13,970 bases of DNA from DASPXY01 sp038227745 (GCA_038227745.1 JBBRPS010000189.1:1-13970); one strand, 5' to 3'; positions 1 through 7,351 are shown, counted from the first letter of the stretch. Numbers and translations are program-made. The notes: generated by a model from the sequence alone, not told the origin.

Positions 1-34
1 AGGGACACCCTGGCAGCTCGTCCCCACGACCCTT

Positions 35-2737
35 TCACCACGTCCCGAGGCAGCAGCCGTAATCCGTGCCGCTGATGAGCGGCAACGCCCGCCGCGCGTA
101 CGGCAGCTTCAGGTACTCGCTGCGGTCGTAGATCACCCGGCCGTCCATCAGCGTGTGCGTCACGTGCGTCGTGTGCTCGAAGGGGTCACCGTCGTAGAGC
201 ACCAGGTCGGCCACTTTGCCGGCCTCGATACTCCCAAAACGGTCCTCAATGCCGAGGATGCGGGCCGCGTCCAGCGTGATCGACGACAGCGCTCGGTCGA
301 AGCCCAGGCCGTTCACCATGGCGATCGCCGCCTCGTAGCGCAGCACGCGCGACTTCGGCACGTAGCCCTCGAAGGCGGTGCAGATCGCCAGCGGAATCTT
401 GTGCTCCGCCAGCGCCGCCGCATTGCCGAGGTGGGAGTTCAGCGTCTCCAGCGACGAGGCCCGCTGCATCGACGGGTGGACCGCCACCGGCACCTTCGCC
501 GCGGCGATGCGGTCCGCCACCAGGTAACCCTCCGTCGCCAGGCTCAGTATCGGCCGCAGCTTGAATTCGTCCGCCAGCCGCAGGGCCGTCACGATGTCGT
601 CGGCACGGTGGGCGCTGAACACCACCGGGATGTCGCGCTTCAGCGCCGGCTCCAGCGCCTCCAACTTCAGGTTCGACGGCGGCCTCTTGTCCTCGTCCTT
701 GGCGGCGCGCTTGCGCATGTGGGTTTGCGCTTGCGAGAACGCAAGGCGCAGCAGGTTCGCCGTCCCCATGCGCGTCGAAGGCATCTTGCCCGGGTAGGTC
801 TTCTTCGGCACCTCGCCCAGGTTGACGAGGATGCCGGCCGGGAAGCGCACCTTCATCTGCTCCACCGTCCGGCCGTAGGTGCGGAAGATGCCCGTCTGGC
901 CGGCGATGACGTTGGCCCGCCCCGGCATGGCGTGGATGACCGTGACGCCGTGCTCGCGCACGAACTGCAGCAGCGGTTCGCTCGGGTTGAAGCCGTCCAG
1001 CACGCGCAGGTCGGCCTGGTTCGGGTCGCTGGTCTCGTCGTGGTCCTGGTCCGCCTTGGGGAAGTTGAGCACGCCGGACAGGCCGACGACGGCGTGCGTG
1101 TCGATCAGGCCGGGCGTGACGACGGCGGCGCTCAGCACCGGCGTCCCCGGCGGCAACTTGACCGCGGCGCGCGGGCCGACCTGCTTGATCTTGCCGTCCT
1201 CGACGAGGATGACGGCGTTCTCGATGGTGCCGTTACCAACGGTGTGGACGCGGCCGGCGACGACGGCGAAGCGCTTCGGCTTGCCATCGACGCGCGGCGT
1301 GCCGGTCGGAAGGACGGGGAGGCCGCCGAGGGGCTGCGGTTTGGTGGCGCCGGCCTGCTTCGGCAGGCGAGTACCGTCGGCGAGCGCGAAGCCGCCGGCC
1401 TGGTAGGTCCAGTCCCGATGACGGCTGCGGTCGAAGGCCAGCTCGCCCTCGACGTAGGTCTGCAGCACCTGGGTGTAAACGCTGAAGGGAGCGCCGGAGA
1501 GGACGACGAAGTCGGCGTCCTTGCCCTTCTCCAGCGAGCCGCAGCGGTGGTCGAGGTGCAGCATCTGCGCCCCGTGCAACGTCAGCGCCTTGAGGGCGGC
1601 GTCAGGGGGCATGCCGCCGCGGACCGCGATGGCGCCGGTGCGCAGGAAGAAGCGCGACTCGGTGATCGAGTCGTCGGTGTTGATCGCGACCTTGACGCCC
1701 GCCTTGTGCAGGATGGCCGCGTTCTCCTCCAGCAGGCCCATGACCTCCGGCTTGCCGCCGGGGCTGTCCACGAGGGTCAGCGACACGGGGATGCCGAGGC
1801 GGGCGAGGATCTCGGCGATGCGGTAGCCCTCGGTGGCGTGCTGCAACACCAGCTCGAAGTTGAACTCCTGCGACAGGCGTACGGCGGTGAGGATGTCGTC
1901 GGCGCGGTGGCAATGGAAGTGGACCGTGCGTTTGCGCTCCAGCACTTCCACGAGCGGTTCGAGGTTGACGTCGGTGTCGGGCGGCGCCACGGTCTTGCCC
2001 TGGGCGGCCGCCTTGCGGTAGGCCTGCCATTTGCGCTGGTAGTCGCGCGCCTTGACGAGGGCCTCGCGCTGCAGGGCGGCGACCTTCATGCGCGTGGCGG
2101 GCGCCTGGTTCTTGCCGCCGTAGACGCCCTTGGGGTTCTCGCCGTTGGCGAACTTGATGCCGCCCAGGACGATCTCGGCGAGGATGCGCATGGCCTCGAC
2201 GACGGCGCCGCGCAGCTTGACGTAGAGGGTCTGGCCACCGATGGCGTTGCCGCTGCCGGGCATGATGTTCGCGGTGGTGACGCCGCCGGCGAGGGCCATG
2301 CGGATGCCGGGGTCGTCGGGATTGACGGCGTCGAGGGCGCGCAGGCCAGGCTGCACCGGGCCGGTCATCTCGTTGCCGTCGGCGTTGGCCGGCACGCCCG
2401 GCCGGCCGAAGATGGCGACGTGCGAGTGCGTGTCCACCAGGCCGGGGATGATCGTCTTGCCGGTCAGGTCGTGGACGATCGCGCCCTCGGGCACCTTGAC
2501 CTTGTCGGTGGGGCCGACCTCGAGGATCCTGCCCTTGTGGACGACGAGGGTGCCGCGTTCGAGGATCGGCCCGGCGGCGGTGTGGATGCGGGCGCCGACG
2601 TAAGCGATGGGGTCACTCGCCTTCTTTGCGCCCTTCTTGACGGGACCTCCCGACGCGGGGGCCAGCCAGGAGCACGCCGCGATCAGCCCGAGCAGCGCCG
2701 GCAGCCCGGCGAGCCAGTACCATTTGCCTTTGAGCAT
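35..2737 (-). CDS. Tandem-domain amidohydrolase lipoprotein (imidazolonepropionase-like, COG1228 type)
   Basis: A 900-residue protein with an N-terminal hydrophobic segment and lipobox (IAA-C, Cys22), so probably a membrane-anchored exported lipoprotein. Two amidohydrolase modules follow, at about residues 42-440 and 488-880. Each starts with the small beta-sandwich motif (GxIxxVGP) and ends with GSLEKGKDADFVVL or GSIEAGKVADLVLYDGDPF. The first module keeps the metal-site residues of the superfamily: HxH at His104/His106, His275/His277, His300 and Asp355 in NTDD. The second has HAV at 548-550, Leu733 in place of His300 and Ala788-Phe789 in place of the two aspartates. It therefore looks catalytically inactive, while His710 and the overall fold are kept. 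The substrate cannot be read from sequence; relatives act on cyclic amides, dipeptides or similar C-N bonds. The start ATG has AAGGGT close upstream. It is transcribed away from the 3123 gene and stands alone in the window. Confidence 0.9.
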   Translation of the reverse strand: MLKGKWYWLAGLPALLGLIAACSWLAPASGGPVKKGAKKASDPIAYVGARIHTAAGPILERGTLVVHKGRILEVGPTDKVKVPEGAIVHDLTGKTIIPGLVDTHSHVAIFGRPGVPANADGNEMTGPVQPGLRALDAVNPDDPGIRMALAGGVTTANIMPGSGNAIGGQTLYVKLRGAVVEAMRILAEIVLGGIKFANGENPKGVYGGKNQAPATRMKVAALQREALVKARDYQRKWQAYRKAAAQGKTVAPPDTDVNLEPLVEVLERKRTVHFHCHRADDILTAVRLSQEFNFELVLQHATEGYRIAEILARLGIPVSLTLVDSPGGKPEVMGLLEENAAILHKAGVKVAINTDDSITESRFFLRTGAIAVRGGMPPDAALKALTLHGAQMLHLDHRCGSLEKGKDADFVVLSGAPFSVYTQVLQTYVEGELAFDRSRHRDWTYQAGGFALADGTRLPKQAGATKPQPLGGLPVLPTGTPRVDGKPKRFAVVAGRVHTVGNGTIENAVILVEDGKIKQVGPRAAVKLPPGTPVLSAAVVTPGLIDTHAVVGLSGVLNFPKADQDHDETSDPNQADLRVLDGFNPSEPLLQFVREHGVTVIHAMPGRANVIAGQTGIFRTYGRTVEQMKVRFPAGILVNLGEVPKKTYPGKMPSTRMGTANLLRLAFSQAQTHMRKRAAKDEDKRPPSNLKLEALEPALKRDIPVVFSAHRADDIVTALRLADEFKLRPILSLATEGYLVADRIAAAKVPVAVHPSMQRASSLETLNSHLGNAAALAEHKIPLAICTAFEGYVPKSRVLRYEAAIAMVNGLGFDRALSSITLDAARILGIEDRFGSIEAGKVADLVLYDGDPFEHTTHVTHTLMDGRVIYDRSEYLKLPYARRALPLISGTDYGCCLGTW

Positions 2738-3122
2738 ACCCTTGTCGTCCTTCCTCAGCGTTGCGGAATCGCGCCGGCGACTTTAGAGGCCCTCAAAGGA
2801 CGTGGGGCAAGTTGGCAACTTGCCGTTTTTCCCGGCAAGTTGCCAACTTGCCCCACGTCCTTTGGCCGAACGATGAGCTTATCAGGTAGTCCGTGGTTCC
2901 GCCAGACTGGGGGGCTGGGAAAGACGTGACCGGGACAGAGGCGGCAACGAGTGGGCCGGGGGCGCCCGGCCGTCCGCCGAGCTTCTTTCGGTTCCGGGCC
3001 TCATTTCGTTGACGCCGCCCGCCCCGGGGGCAATAACAAGGTAGATCGCCCGCGCCCTTCACTTCCGGCATCGCCCCGCGCGTGACCGCCGGGGGCAACC
3101 TGCCTTTTCGCGAGGGAATCCC
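2738..3122. other. Divergent intergenic region, 385 bases
   Basis: The region lies between the starts of two divergently read genes. It contains the perfect 32-bp inverted repeat at 2794-2864, listed separately. From 2865 to 3100 I see no open frame with credible coding character, no RNA gene and no convincing sigma-70 promoter pair. A long open frame on the plus strand that enters from the amidohydrolase gene is a high-G+C shadow. Just before the 3123 start is a purine-rich GAGGGA at about 3112-3117, which is the likely ribosome binding site of that gene. Confidence 0.6.
2794..2864. repeat. Perfect 32-bp inverted repeat with nested palindromes
   Basis: The arms at 2794-2825 and 2833-2864 are exact reverse complements around a 7-base T-rich loop. 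Each arm contains its own near-perfect palindrome: 2806-2824 (GGCAAGTTG-G-CAACTTGCC) and 2834-2852 (the same with C at the centre). The element can therefore fold as one long hairpin or as two smaller ones, or extrude as a cruciform. It lies about 57 bases before the amidohydrolase start, between divergent genes, so it terminates neither neighbour. It could be a dispersed palindromic repeat (REP/MITE-like) or a leader structure. Confidence 0.85.
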
Positions 3123-3548
3123 GTGCGTCGTCTCGGCTTCCTGATGCTCGTCCCGGTCTTCTTCCTGCTCTCCCTGGCCGCGACCGGCGGGGAGAAACTG
3201 AAGCAGCCGGCCAAGAAGAAAATCGTCCTCCCCACCACCGCCCTGACCACGGTGGAACTCAAGGACGGGACGACGGTCGTCTGCGAGCTGACGCTCGCGC
3301 ACACCTTGACCATTCGCACGCCGGACCTCGGTTCGGTGACGTTGAAGTTCGACCTGGTGCGCTTCGTGGACTTTGAAGGCCCGATGGCTCGCGTCAGTAC
3401 GCACGCCCTGGAGACCTTCTACGGGACCATCGAGACGGAACTGATCCGCGGAAGACTGCCGGCCACGGGCAAGGAGGTGGCGCTACGGCGCGCCGGGCTG
3501 AGACGTATCGTCTTCCCCGAGGCGCTGCGGGAGCTCGTGTTACCGTGA
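3123..3548 (+). CDS. Small secreted beta-rich protein, function unknown
   Basis: 141 residues from a GTG start, preceded at about 6 bases by GAGGGA. An in-frame ATG at codon 8 is an alternative but would shorten the signal peptide. Residues 1-22 are a clear signal peptide (MRR, then a hydrophobic stretch rich in Leu, Phe and Val, ending SLAATGG). The mature part begins with a Lys-rich linker and then shows alternating polar and hydrophobic residues typical of beta strands: ELKDGTTVVCEL, then LTIRT, VTLKF and VRFVDF (about 44-88). A weaker second copy may be present at about 104-134 (ELIRGRL, KEVALRRAGLRRIVF). I recall similar motifs in planctomycete secreted proteins of unknown role, but I recognise no named family. 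It is monocistronic, followed six bases later by a terminator-like hairpin. Confidence 0.75.
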   Translation: MRRLGFLMLVPVFFLLSLAATGGEKLKQPAKKKIVLPTTALTTVELKDGTTVVCELTLAHTLTIRTPDLGSVTLKFDLVRFVDFEGPMARVSTHALETFYGTIETELIRGRLPATGKEVALRRAGLRRIVFPEALRELVLP

Positions 3549-3553
3549 AGTCC

Positions 3554-3583
3554 AAGCCCACGGGTGGCAACCCGTGGGCTTTT
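3554..3583 (+). terminator. Rho-independent terminator after the 3123 gene
   Basis: An 11-bp perfect stem (3554-3564 with 3571-3581, AAGCCCACGGG and its complement) encloses a 6-base loop TGGCAA. It is followed on the plus strand by a T-rich run, TTTTCTTCT. It starts six bases after the stop codon. On the minus strand, where the ribonuclease gene ends at 3625, the stem is followed only by TT, so termination in that direction would be weaker. Confidence 0.75.
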
Positions 3584-3618
3584 CTTCTGACTTCTGACTT
3601 CTGACCCCTGACTCCTGA
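3584..3618. repeat. Heptad tandem repeat, five units
   Basis: Five contiguous 7-base units: CTTCTGA three times, then CCCCTGA and CTCCTGA, with a decayed sixth (CTCCGGT) running into the stop codon of the ribonuclease gene at 3625-3627. The exact 7-base period with drift towards one end suggests slippage-type growth. It lies between the terminator hairpin and the end of the oppositely oriented ribonuclease gene. Confidence 0.85.
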
Positions 3619-3624
3619 CTCCGG

Positions 3625-6219
3625 TCAGCGGCGCCGGGGCTTGGTCTCCTCGTACGGCACGAAGCGCATCTCGTTGTTGTTGCTGTCGTAGTAGAGGAAC
3701 TCCAGGAACTCCGGCGAGACGCCGGGGACGCCGACCACCGAGACCTGGATGCCGCCCGCCTCTTCCATGCCCGAGACCTCCTTGCGCTTGCGGTTGTGCA
3801 GGTAGTTCGCCACGTCCTCCTGCACCTTGATCTGGATGCGCTGCACGTTGGCGCGGTGGGCGACGAGTTGCAGCATGCGCATCACGTCGATGCTCATGCT
3901 CTCCACCGTCTTGACCTGCCCCGTCATGTGGCAGTACGAACACTCCTGGTAAACGCTGCGCTTCAGCGACGGTCGGATGCGCTGCCGCGTCATCTCGATG
4001 ATGCCAAATTGCGAGATCTTCAGGATCTTCGCCCGCGCCCGGTCGCGCTTCATCGCGTCGCGCATCGCCTTCTCGACGCCGCGGCGGTGCTTCTCGTCGC
4101 GCATGTCGATGAAGTCGTTGACGATCACGCCGCCGAGGTCGCGCAGCCGCAGCTGTCGGGCGATCTCCCTGGCGGCCAGCAGGTTCATCTGGTAAGCGGT
4201 CTCCTCGGCGTTGTTGTCCGCCCGGAAGTTGCCGCTGTTCACGTCGATCGCCACCAGCGCCTCCGTCTGGTCGATCACGATCGAGCCGCCGTTGGGCAAA
4301 GGGACGTGCCGCCGTTGGATGCGCGCGATTTCCTCCTCGATGCCATACTTGTGGAACATCGGCTCGAGCTCGCTATACAGCTTGATGCGGTTGGCGTAGC
4401 GCGGCATGACGATCGTCAGGAACTCCTGGGCGTGCTCGAACGGGGTCGGCTCGTCCACCCAGATCGTGTCGATCTCGCTCGTGAAGGTGTCGCGGATCGT
4501 TCGCGTAATCATATCGCTTTCTTGATAGATTTCCGCGGGCGCCTTCAGCTTGCGGATGCGGCGCACCACGACCTGCCACAGCCGCGACAGGTACGCCAGG
4601 TCGCGCTGCAGCTCCTTCTTGGTCCGGTCGAGGCCAGCGGTGCGGATGATGAAGCCCAGCCCCTTGGGCGGCTCCAGCTCGCTGAGGATCTCGCGCAGGC
4701 GGCGGCGCTGGTCCTCATCCACGATCTTGCGCGAGACGCCGATGCGGTTCAGGCCGGGCATCAGGACCAGGTAACGGCCGGCGATGCTGATGTACGTGCT
4801 CAGCGTCGGTCCCTTGGTGCCGATGCCCTCCTTGATGACCTGGACCAGGACTTCCTGGCCGCGCTTGAAGATGTCCTGGATCAGCGGCTTGGGCTGGCCG
4901 AAGCCCGGCCGCCCGCCCATGCGCCGCCCGCCCATGCGCCGCCCGCGCCGGTCGTCGCGCCCACGGCCGCCACCGCCGCGCCGCGGCTCCGGCGTCTCCT
5001 CGTCTTCCTCCTCGTCGAAGGCCTCCAGCCGGTCGTCGGGCATCTCGTCCTCGAAGTCCTCGTCGAGGTCGTCGCGGCCCTGGTCCTGCTCAGGGGCCTC
5101 CTCCTGCTTGGGCTCCTCGCCGCGATCTTGAACTTCGTCGCGGGGACGTTCGCGCCGGTGCTCGCGCCTGGGGCCGCGGTCCTCGTCCTGGTCGCGGTCG
5201 CGGGCGGCAGCCACCGGCTCGGGTTCCGGCCGCGGCTCCGGCTCACGGTGCGTGGATTGCGGCCTTTCCGCCGGGTCGGCGGGGCGCGGCGTCGGCGCGC
5301 GGGAAAAACTGAGGTCGTCGTCCGTGAAGTCGGGCGCTGACGCGAGCGGCCTGGGAGACACGCCGTGCTCGTCGGTGCGGCGCTCGGTCGAACCCATCAG
5401 CCGCGGCTTCTCGGGCGGCTCGGCGTCTTTGGTTTCCTTGCGCGGCGCCTCGGTCTGCTCGGGTTCCTTCGTGGCTTCCGCCGCGGCCTTCGTCTCGGCT
5501 TCCCCGGTGGACGGGGGGTTCTCCTGCGCCTCGGCGGCCGGTTCGGCGCCCTCCTCGGTCCGGGCGCGGCGCGAACGACCGCGCGGCGGGCGCCGGCGGG
5601 CCTTGCCCGGCTCGGCCTCCGCCTCGGCGGCGGGTTCCGCTTCCGCAGGGGCCTGGCTTTCCGCTTCGGGGGGCGCCTCCTCGATGGCCCCGGCCTGCGC
5701 TCCCTCGGCGGCTTCGGCCCCCAGGCCCGCATCGGCCCGCTCCGCGTCTTCGGCCTCCTCGGCGGCCTCGGCCGCCGCAAGGGCCTCCTCGACCTCCCGC
5801 GCGGCCCGGTCCTCACGGGACGAGGTGGACTCGCGGTGGTGCCGCGGCGACGGCTCGAACTCGTCCTCGGTGGGGCGCGGCCCGGGGCGCCGGCCGCGCC
5901 GACCGGCGCCGCGCTGCCCGCCCCGGTCACGGTCCCGCTCCCCGCCCCGGCCGCCCTCGGAGCGGCGCTGTTCGAGGTGGCGGTAGTAGGCCGGCTCCAC
6001 GTCCGAGACATGCAGGAAACCGTTGCGGCCCACGCCGAAATCGACGAACGCGGCCTGGATGCTGGGCTCGATGTTAACGATGCGGCCCTTGTAGATGTTG
6101 CCGACGTAGCTCTCGTGGCTCGTCCGCTCCACGTACAGCTCTTCCAGCACGCCGTCCTCGAGGATGGCGATGCGGCACTCCTCGGGCTGCAACACGTTGA
6201 TGAGCATTTCTTTCTTCAT
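3625..6219 (-). CDS. rng: Rne/Rng family ribonuclease with a long charged insert in the S1 domain
   Basis: An endoribonuclease of the RNase E/G family, which cuts single-stranded RNA in rRNA maturation and mRNA decay. I chose the ATG at 6219 (MKKEMLINV, 864 residues) because GGAAGGAAGGAC lies just upstream. The frame stays open to 6282 but there would overlap the preceding gene. The S1 domain begins at about residue 38 (YVGNIYKGRIVNIE...AFVDFG). It is interrupted at about 84-444 by a low-complexity stretch rich in Glu, Ala, Arg, Pro and Asp, then resumes at PLIQDIFKRGQEVLVQV. The 5'-sensor motif is IIRTAG (Arg526, Thr527). Catalytic metal-binding aspartates are Asp659 (VAIDVNSG) and Asp702 (IVNDFIDM). 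The zinc-link is CSYC (Cys760, Cys763), followed by MTGQVKT. No long C-terminal scaffold follows, as in RNase G; the insert may play that part (inference). It is the last gene of the minus-strand block, 52 bases after the DUF2344 gene. Confidence 0.93.
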   Translation of the reverse strand: MKKEMLINVLQPEECRIAILEDGVLEELYVERTSHESYVGNIYKGRIVNIEPSIQAAFVDFGVGRNGFLHVSDVEPAYYRHLEQRRSEGGRGGERDRDRGGQRGAGRRGRRPGPRPTEDEFEPSPRHHRESTSSREDRAAREVEEALAAAEAAEEAEDAERADAGLGAEAAEGAQAGAIEEAPPEAESQAPAEAEPAAEAEAEPGKARRRPPRGRSRRARTEEGAEPAAEAQENPPSTGEAETKAAAEATKEPEQTEAPRKETKDAEPPEKPRLMGSTERRTDEHGVSPRPLASAPDFTDDDLSFSRAPTPRPADPAERPQSTHREPEPRPEPEPVAAARDRDQDEDRGPRREHRRERPRDEVQDRGEEPKQEEAPEQDQGRDDLDEDFEDEMPDDRLEAFDEEEDEETPEPRRGGGGRGRDDRRGRRMGGRRMGGRPGFGQPKPLIQDIFKRGQEVLVQVIKEGIGTKGPTLSTYISIAGRYLVLMPGLNRIGVSRKIVDEDQRRRLREILSELEPPKGLGFIIRTAGLDRTKKELQRDLAYLSRLWQVVVRRIRKLKAPAEIYQESDMITRTIRDTFTSEIDTIWVDEPTPFEHAQEFLTIVMPRYANRIKLYSELEPMFHKYGIEEEIARIQRRHVPLPNGGSIVIDQTEALVAIDVNSGNFRADNNAEETAYQMNLLAAREIARQLRLRDLGGVIVNDFIDMRDEKHRRGVEKAMRDAMKRDRARAKILKISQFGIIEMTRQRIRPSLKRSVYQECSYCHMTGQVKTVESMSIDVMRMLQLVAHRANVQRIQIKVQEDVANYLHNRKRKEVSGMEEAGGIQVSVVGVPGVSPEFLEFLYYDSNNNEMRFVPYEETKPRRR

Positions 6220-6271
6220 GCAAGTCCTTCCTTCCATCGCCCGCACGCGGCGGGCTGGAGGTGTGCTGGGC

Positions 6272-7081
6272 TCAGGTATCAAAAGTCAGAGGCCCCGGGA
6301 TCAGCGAGGTCGGGCGCGGCGCGTCGTCGGCCGGCTCGGCCTCGGTCCCGGCCTCCGCCGCCGGCGGCGGCCCAGAGCCCGGTGTAGTTGTTTCGTCGTG
6401 TAACTCCAGAAGCGTCCGCTCCAGGATGGTCCCGGTCTCGAGGGGGCTGGGCAGCCCCAGCGCCTGCAGGATCTCCTCGGGCCGGGCGGCGCCGGTCGGG
6501 GTGACCCACAGGTCGATCTCCAGGGAGTCCGCGAGCAGACGGACGTCGCGCACGTAAGACCGAATGTCGATGCGGCGCGGCTGCGGGCGGGTGCGCTCGA
6601 CCCAGCACTCCGTGCCGGCGAGCAGAGACTTGATGCGTTCCGGCAGATCCGCGGGGTGCGGGGGTGGCAGCGGTGCGCGGTAGCAGGCGCGGCGCGGCTG
6701 GCCGCTCGTCTTGAGGTCGATCTGCCGGACGGACAGGATGGTGAGGCCGGGCGGCGCCTGGCGGGCCAGGGCGTCGTGGACTGCCTCGGGGGCGAGCGGG
6801 GCGTTGAGCTCGATCTCGACCGCTTCCTCGCAGCCGACCACTCCTAGCGCCAGCGACAGAGGGAAGACCATGCGCGGCTTGGGGTTGAAGCCCTGAGTGG
6901 CGGCGACGGGGAGGGCGGCGCGGCGGAACATGCGCTCGAAGCACTTCATCAGGTCGCGGTGGCTGACGAGGCGCAGGTCGCCGTCCTTGCGGAAGCGGAC
7001 GCGCACCTTCTCGCGAGGGGTCTTTCCCGCCGCCCCTTCTCCCGGGGGAGTGGGGGCGGCTTGCGGCGGCTCGGGCACCAT
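6272..7081 (-). CDS. DUF2344 / TIGR03936 radical SAM-linked protein
   Basis: 269 residues from the ATG at 7081, which has GGGGAGGGA seven bases upstream. A GTG at 7099 in the same frame would add six residues. After a short Pro/Ala-rich leader, residues from about 22 show the family signature: VRVRFRKDGDLRLVSHRDLMKCFERMFRRA, then TQGFNPKPRMVFPLSLALGVVGCEEAVEIEL. The family is named for its fusion or adjacency to B12-type radical SAM proteins and is often next to RNase E/G genes, as here; its biochemical role is not established. No radical SAM gene lies in this window. The C-terminal tail from about residue 235 is low-complexity (PGSGPPPAAEAGTEAEPADDAPRP). The close link to the downstream ribonuclease suggests a shared transcript. 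Confidence 0.88.
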   Translation of the reverse strand: MVPEPPQAAPTPPGEGAAGKTPREKVRVRFRKDGDLRLVSHRDLMKCFERMFRRAALPVAATQGFNPKPRMVFPLSLALGVVGCEEAVEIELNAPLAPEAVHDALARQAPPGLTILSVRQIDLKTSGQPRRACYRAPLPPPHPADLPERIKSLLAGTECWVERTRPQPRRIDIRSYVRDVRLLADSLEIDLWVTPTGAARPEEILQALGLPSPLETGTILERTLLELHDETTTPGSGPPPAAEAGTEAEPADDAPRPTSLIPGPLTFDT

Positions 7082-7091
7082 GATCGGGTCC

Positions 7092-7111
7092 CTCCCCACC
7101 GAGGTGGGGAG
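7092..7111. promoter_or_regulatory. 20-base perfect palindrome overlapping the DUF2344 ribosome binding site
   Basis: CTCCCCACC-GA-GGTGGGGAG: a 9-bp stem with a 2-base centre. On the minus strand it ends in the GGGGAGG that serves as Shine-Dalgarno for the ATG at 7081, and it covers the alternative GTG at 7099. In RNA the hairpin could hide the ribosome binding site, although a 2-base loop would force the inner pairs open. It could also be a protein site or simply a short repeat. Confidence 0.45.
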
Positions 7112-7228
7112 TCAGCGGAGGCGGTCGGCGCCGGGCAGCGTCGCCCTGCGGGGCCGTCGGCCTCCGGGTTCCTGGTGTGCGAATCCTCGTGCCGTGTCGG
7201 TGAGGGAGCGGAACCAAGGGGATTGCCG

Positions 7229-7339
7229 ATTTCAGATTTGAGATTGAACGGCAAAACAGCCGCGTCAGACGGCCCGGGGGCCGCCACCAGCTTCCTTCAA
7301 TCTGAAATCTGAGATCTGAGATCTACAATCTGAAATCTT
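7229..7339. repeat. Heptad repeat array with an inverted partner copy
   Basis: At 7298-7339 are six contiguous 7-base units (CAATCTG, AAATCTG, AGATCTG, AGATCTA, CAATCTG, AAATCTT). At 7229-7248 a shorter patch of the same motif lies in inverted orientation. It pairs with 7296-7315 at 18 of 20 positions. About 47 bases separate the two patches. The array starts roughly a dozen bases past the end of the enzyme I gene and fills much of the gap to the DUF2344 gene. The A+T-rich repeat stands out against the surrounding G+C-rich DNA. Confidence 0.85.
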
Positions 7340-7351
7340 GGGGATTCGTCC

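Noticed and set aside
155..2929. A 924-codon open frame on the plus strand opposite the amidohydrolase gene
   Set aside because: Its translation is dominated by Arg, Val, Asp, Gly and His with no domain signature. It is the expected antisense shadow of a G+C-rich gene, and the minus-strand product is a clear amidohydrolase.
6220..6282. Longer start for the ribonuclease at 6282
   Set aside because: It would overlap the DUF2344 stop codon and add a non-homologous leader; the ATG at 6219 has a strong GGAAGGAAGGAC in front.
5365..6387. Long plus-strand frames across the ribonuclease insert
   Set aside because: They mirror the low-complexity Glu/Ala/Arg-coding DNA of the insert and give Gly/Leu/Arg-rich text with no conserved motif.
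7165..7200. tRNA-like T-arm fragment near GGTTCCTGG...GAATCC
   Set aside because: No matching acceptor, anticodon or D arms can be drawn around it, and the loop is the wrong length.
7298..7339. Possible CRISPR array
   Set aside because: The units are 7 bases, contiguous and without spacers, and no cas gene is present.
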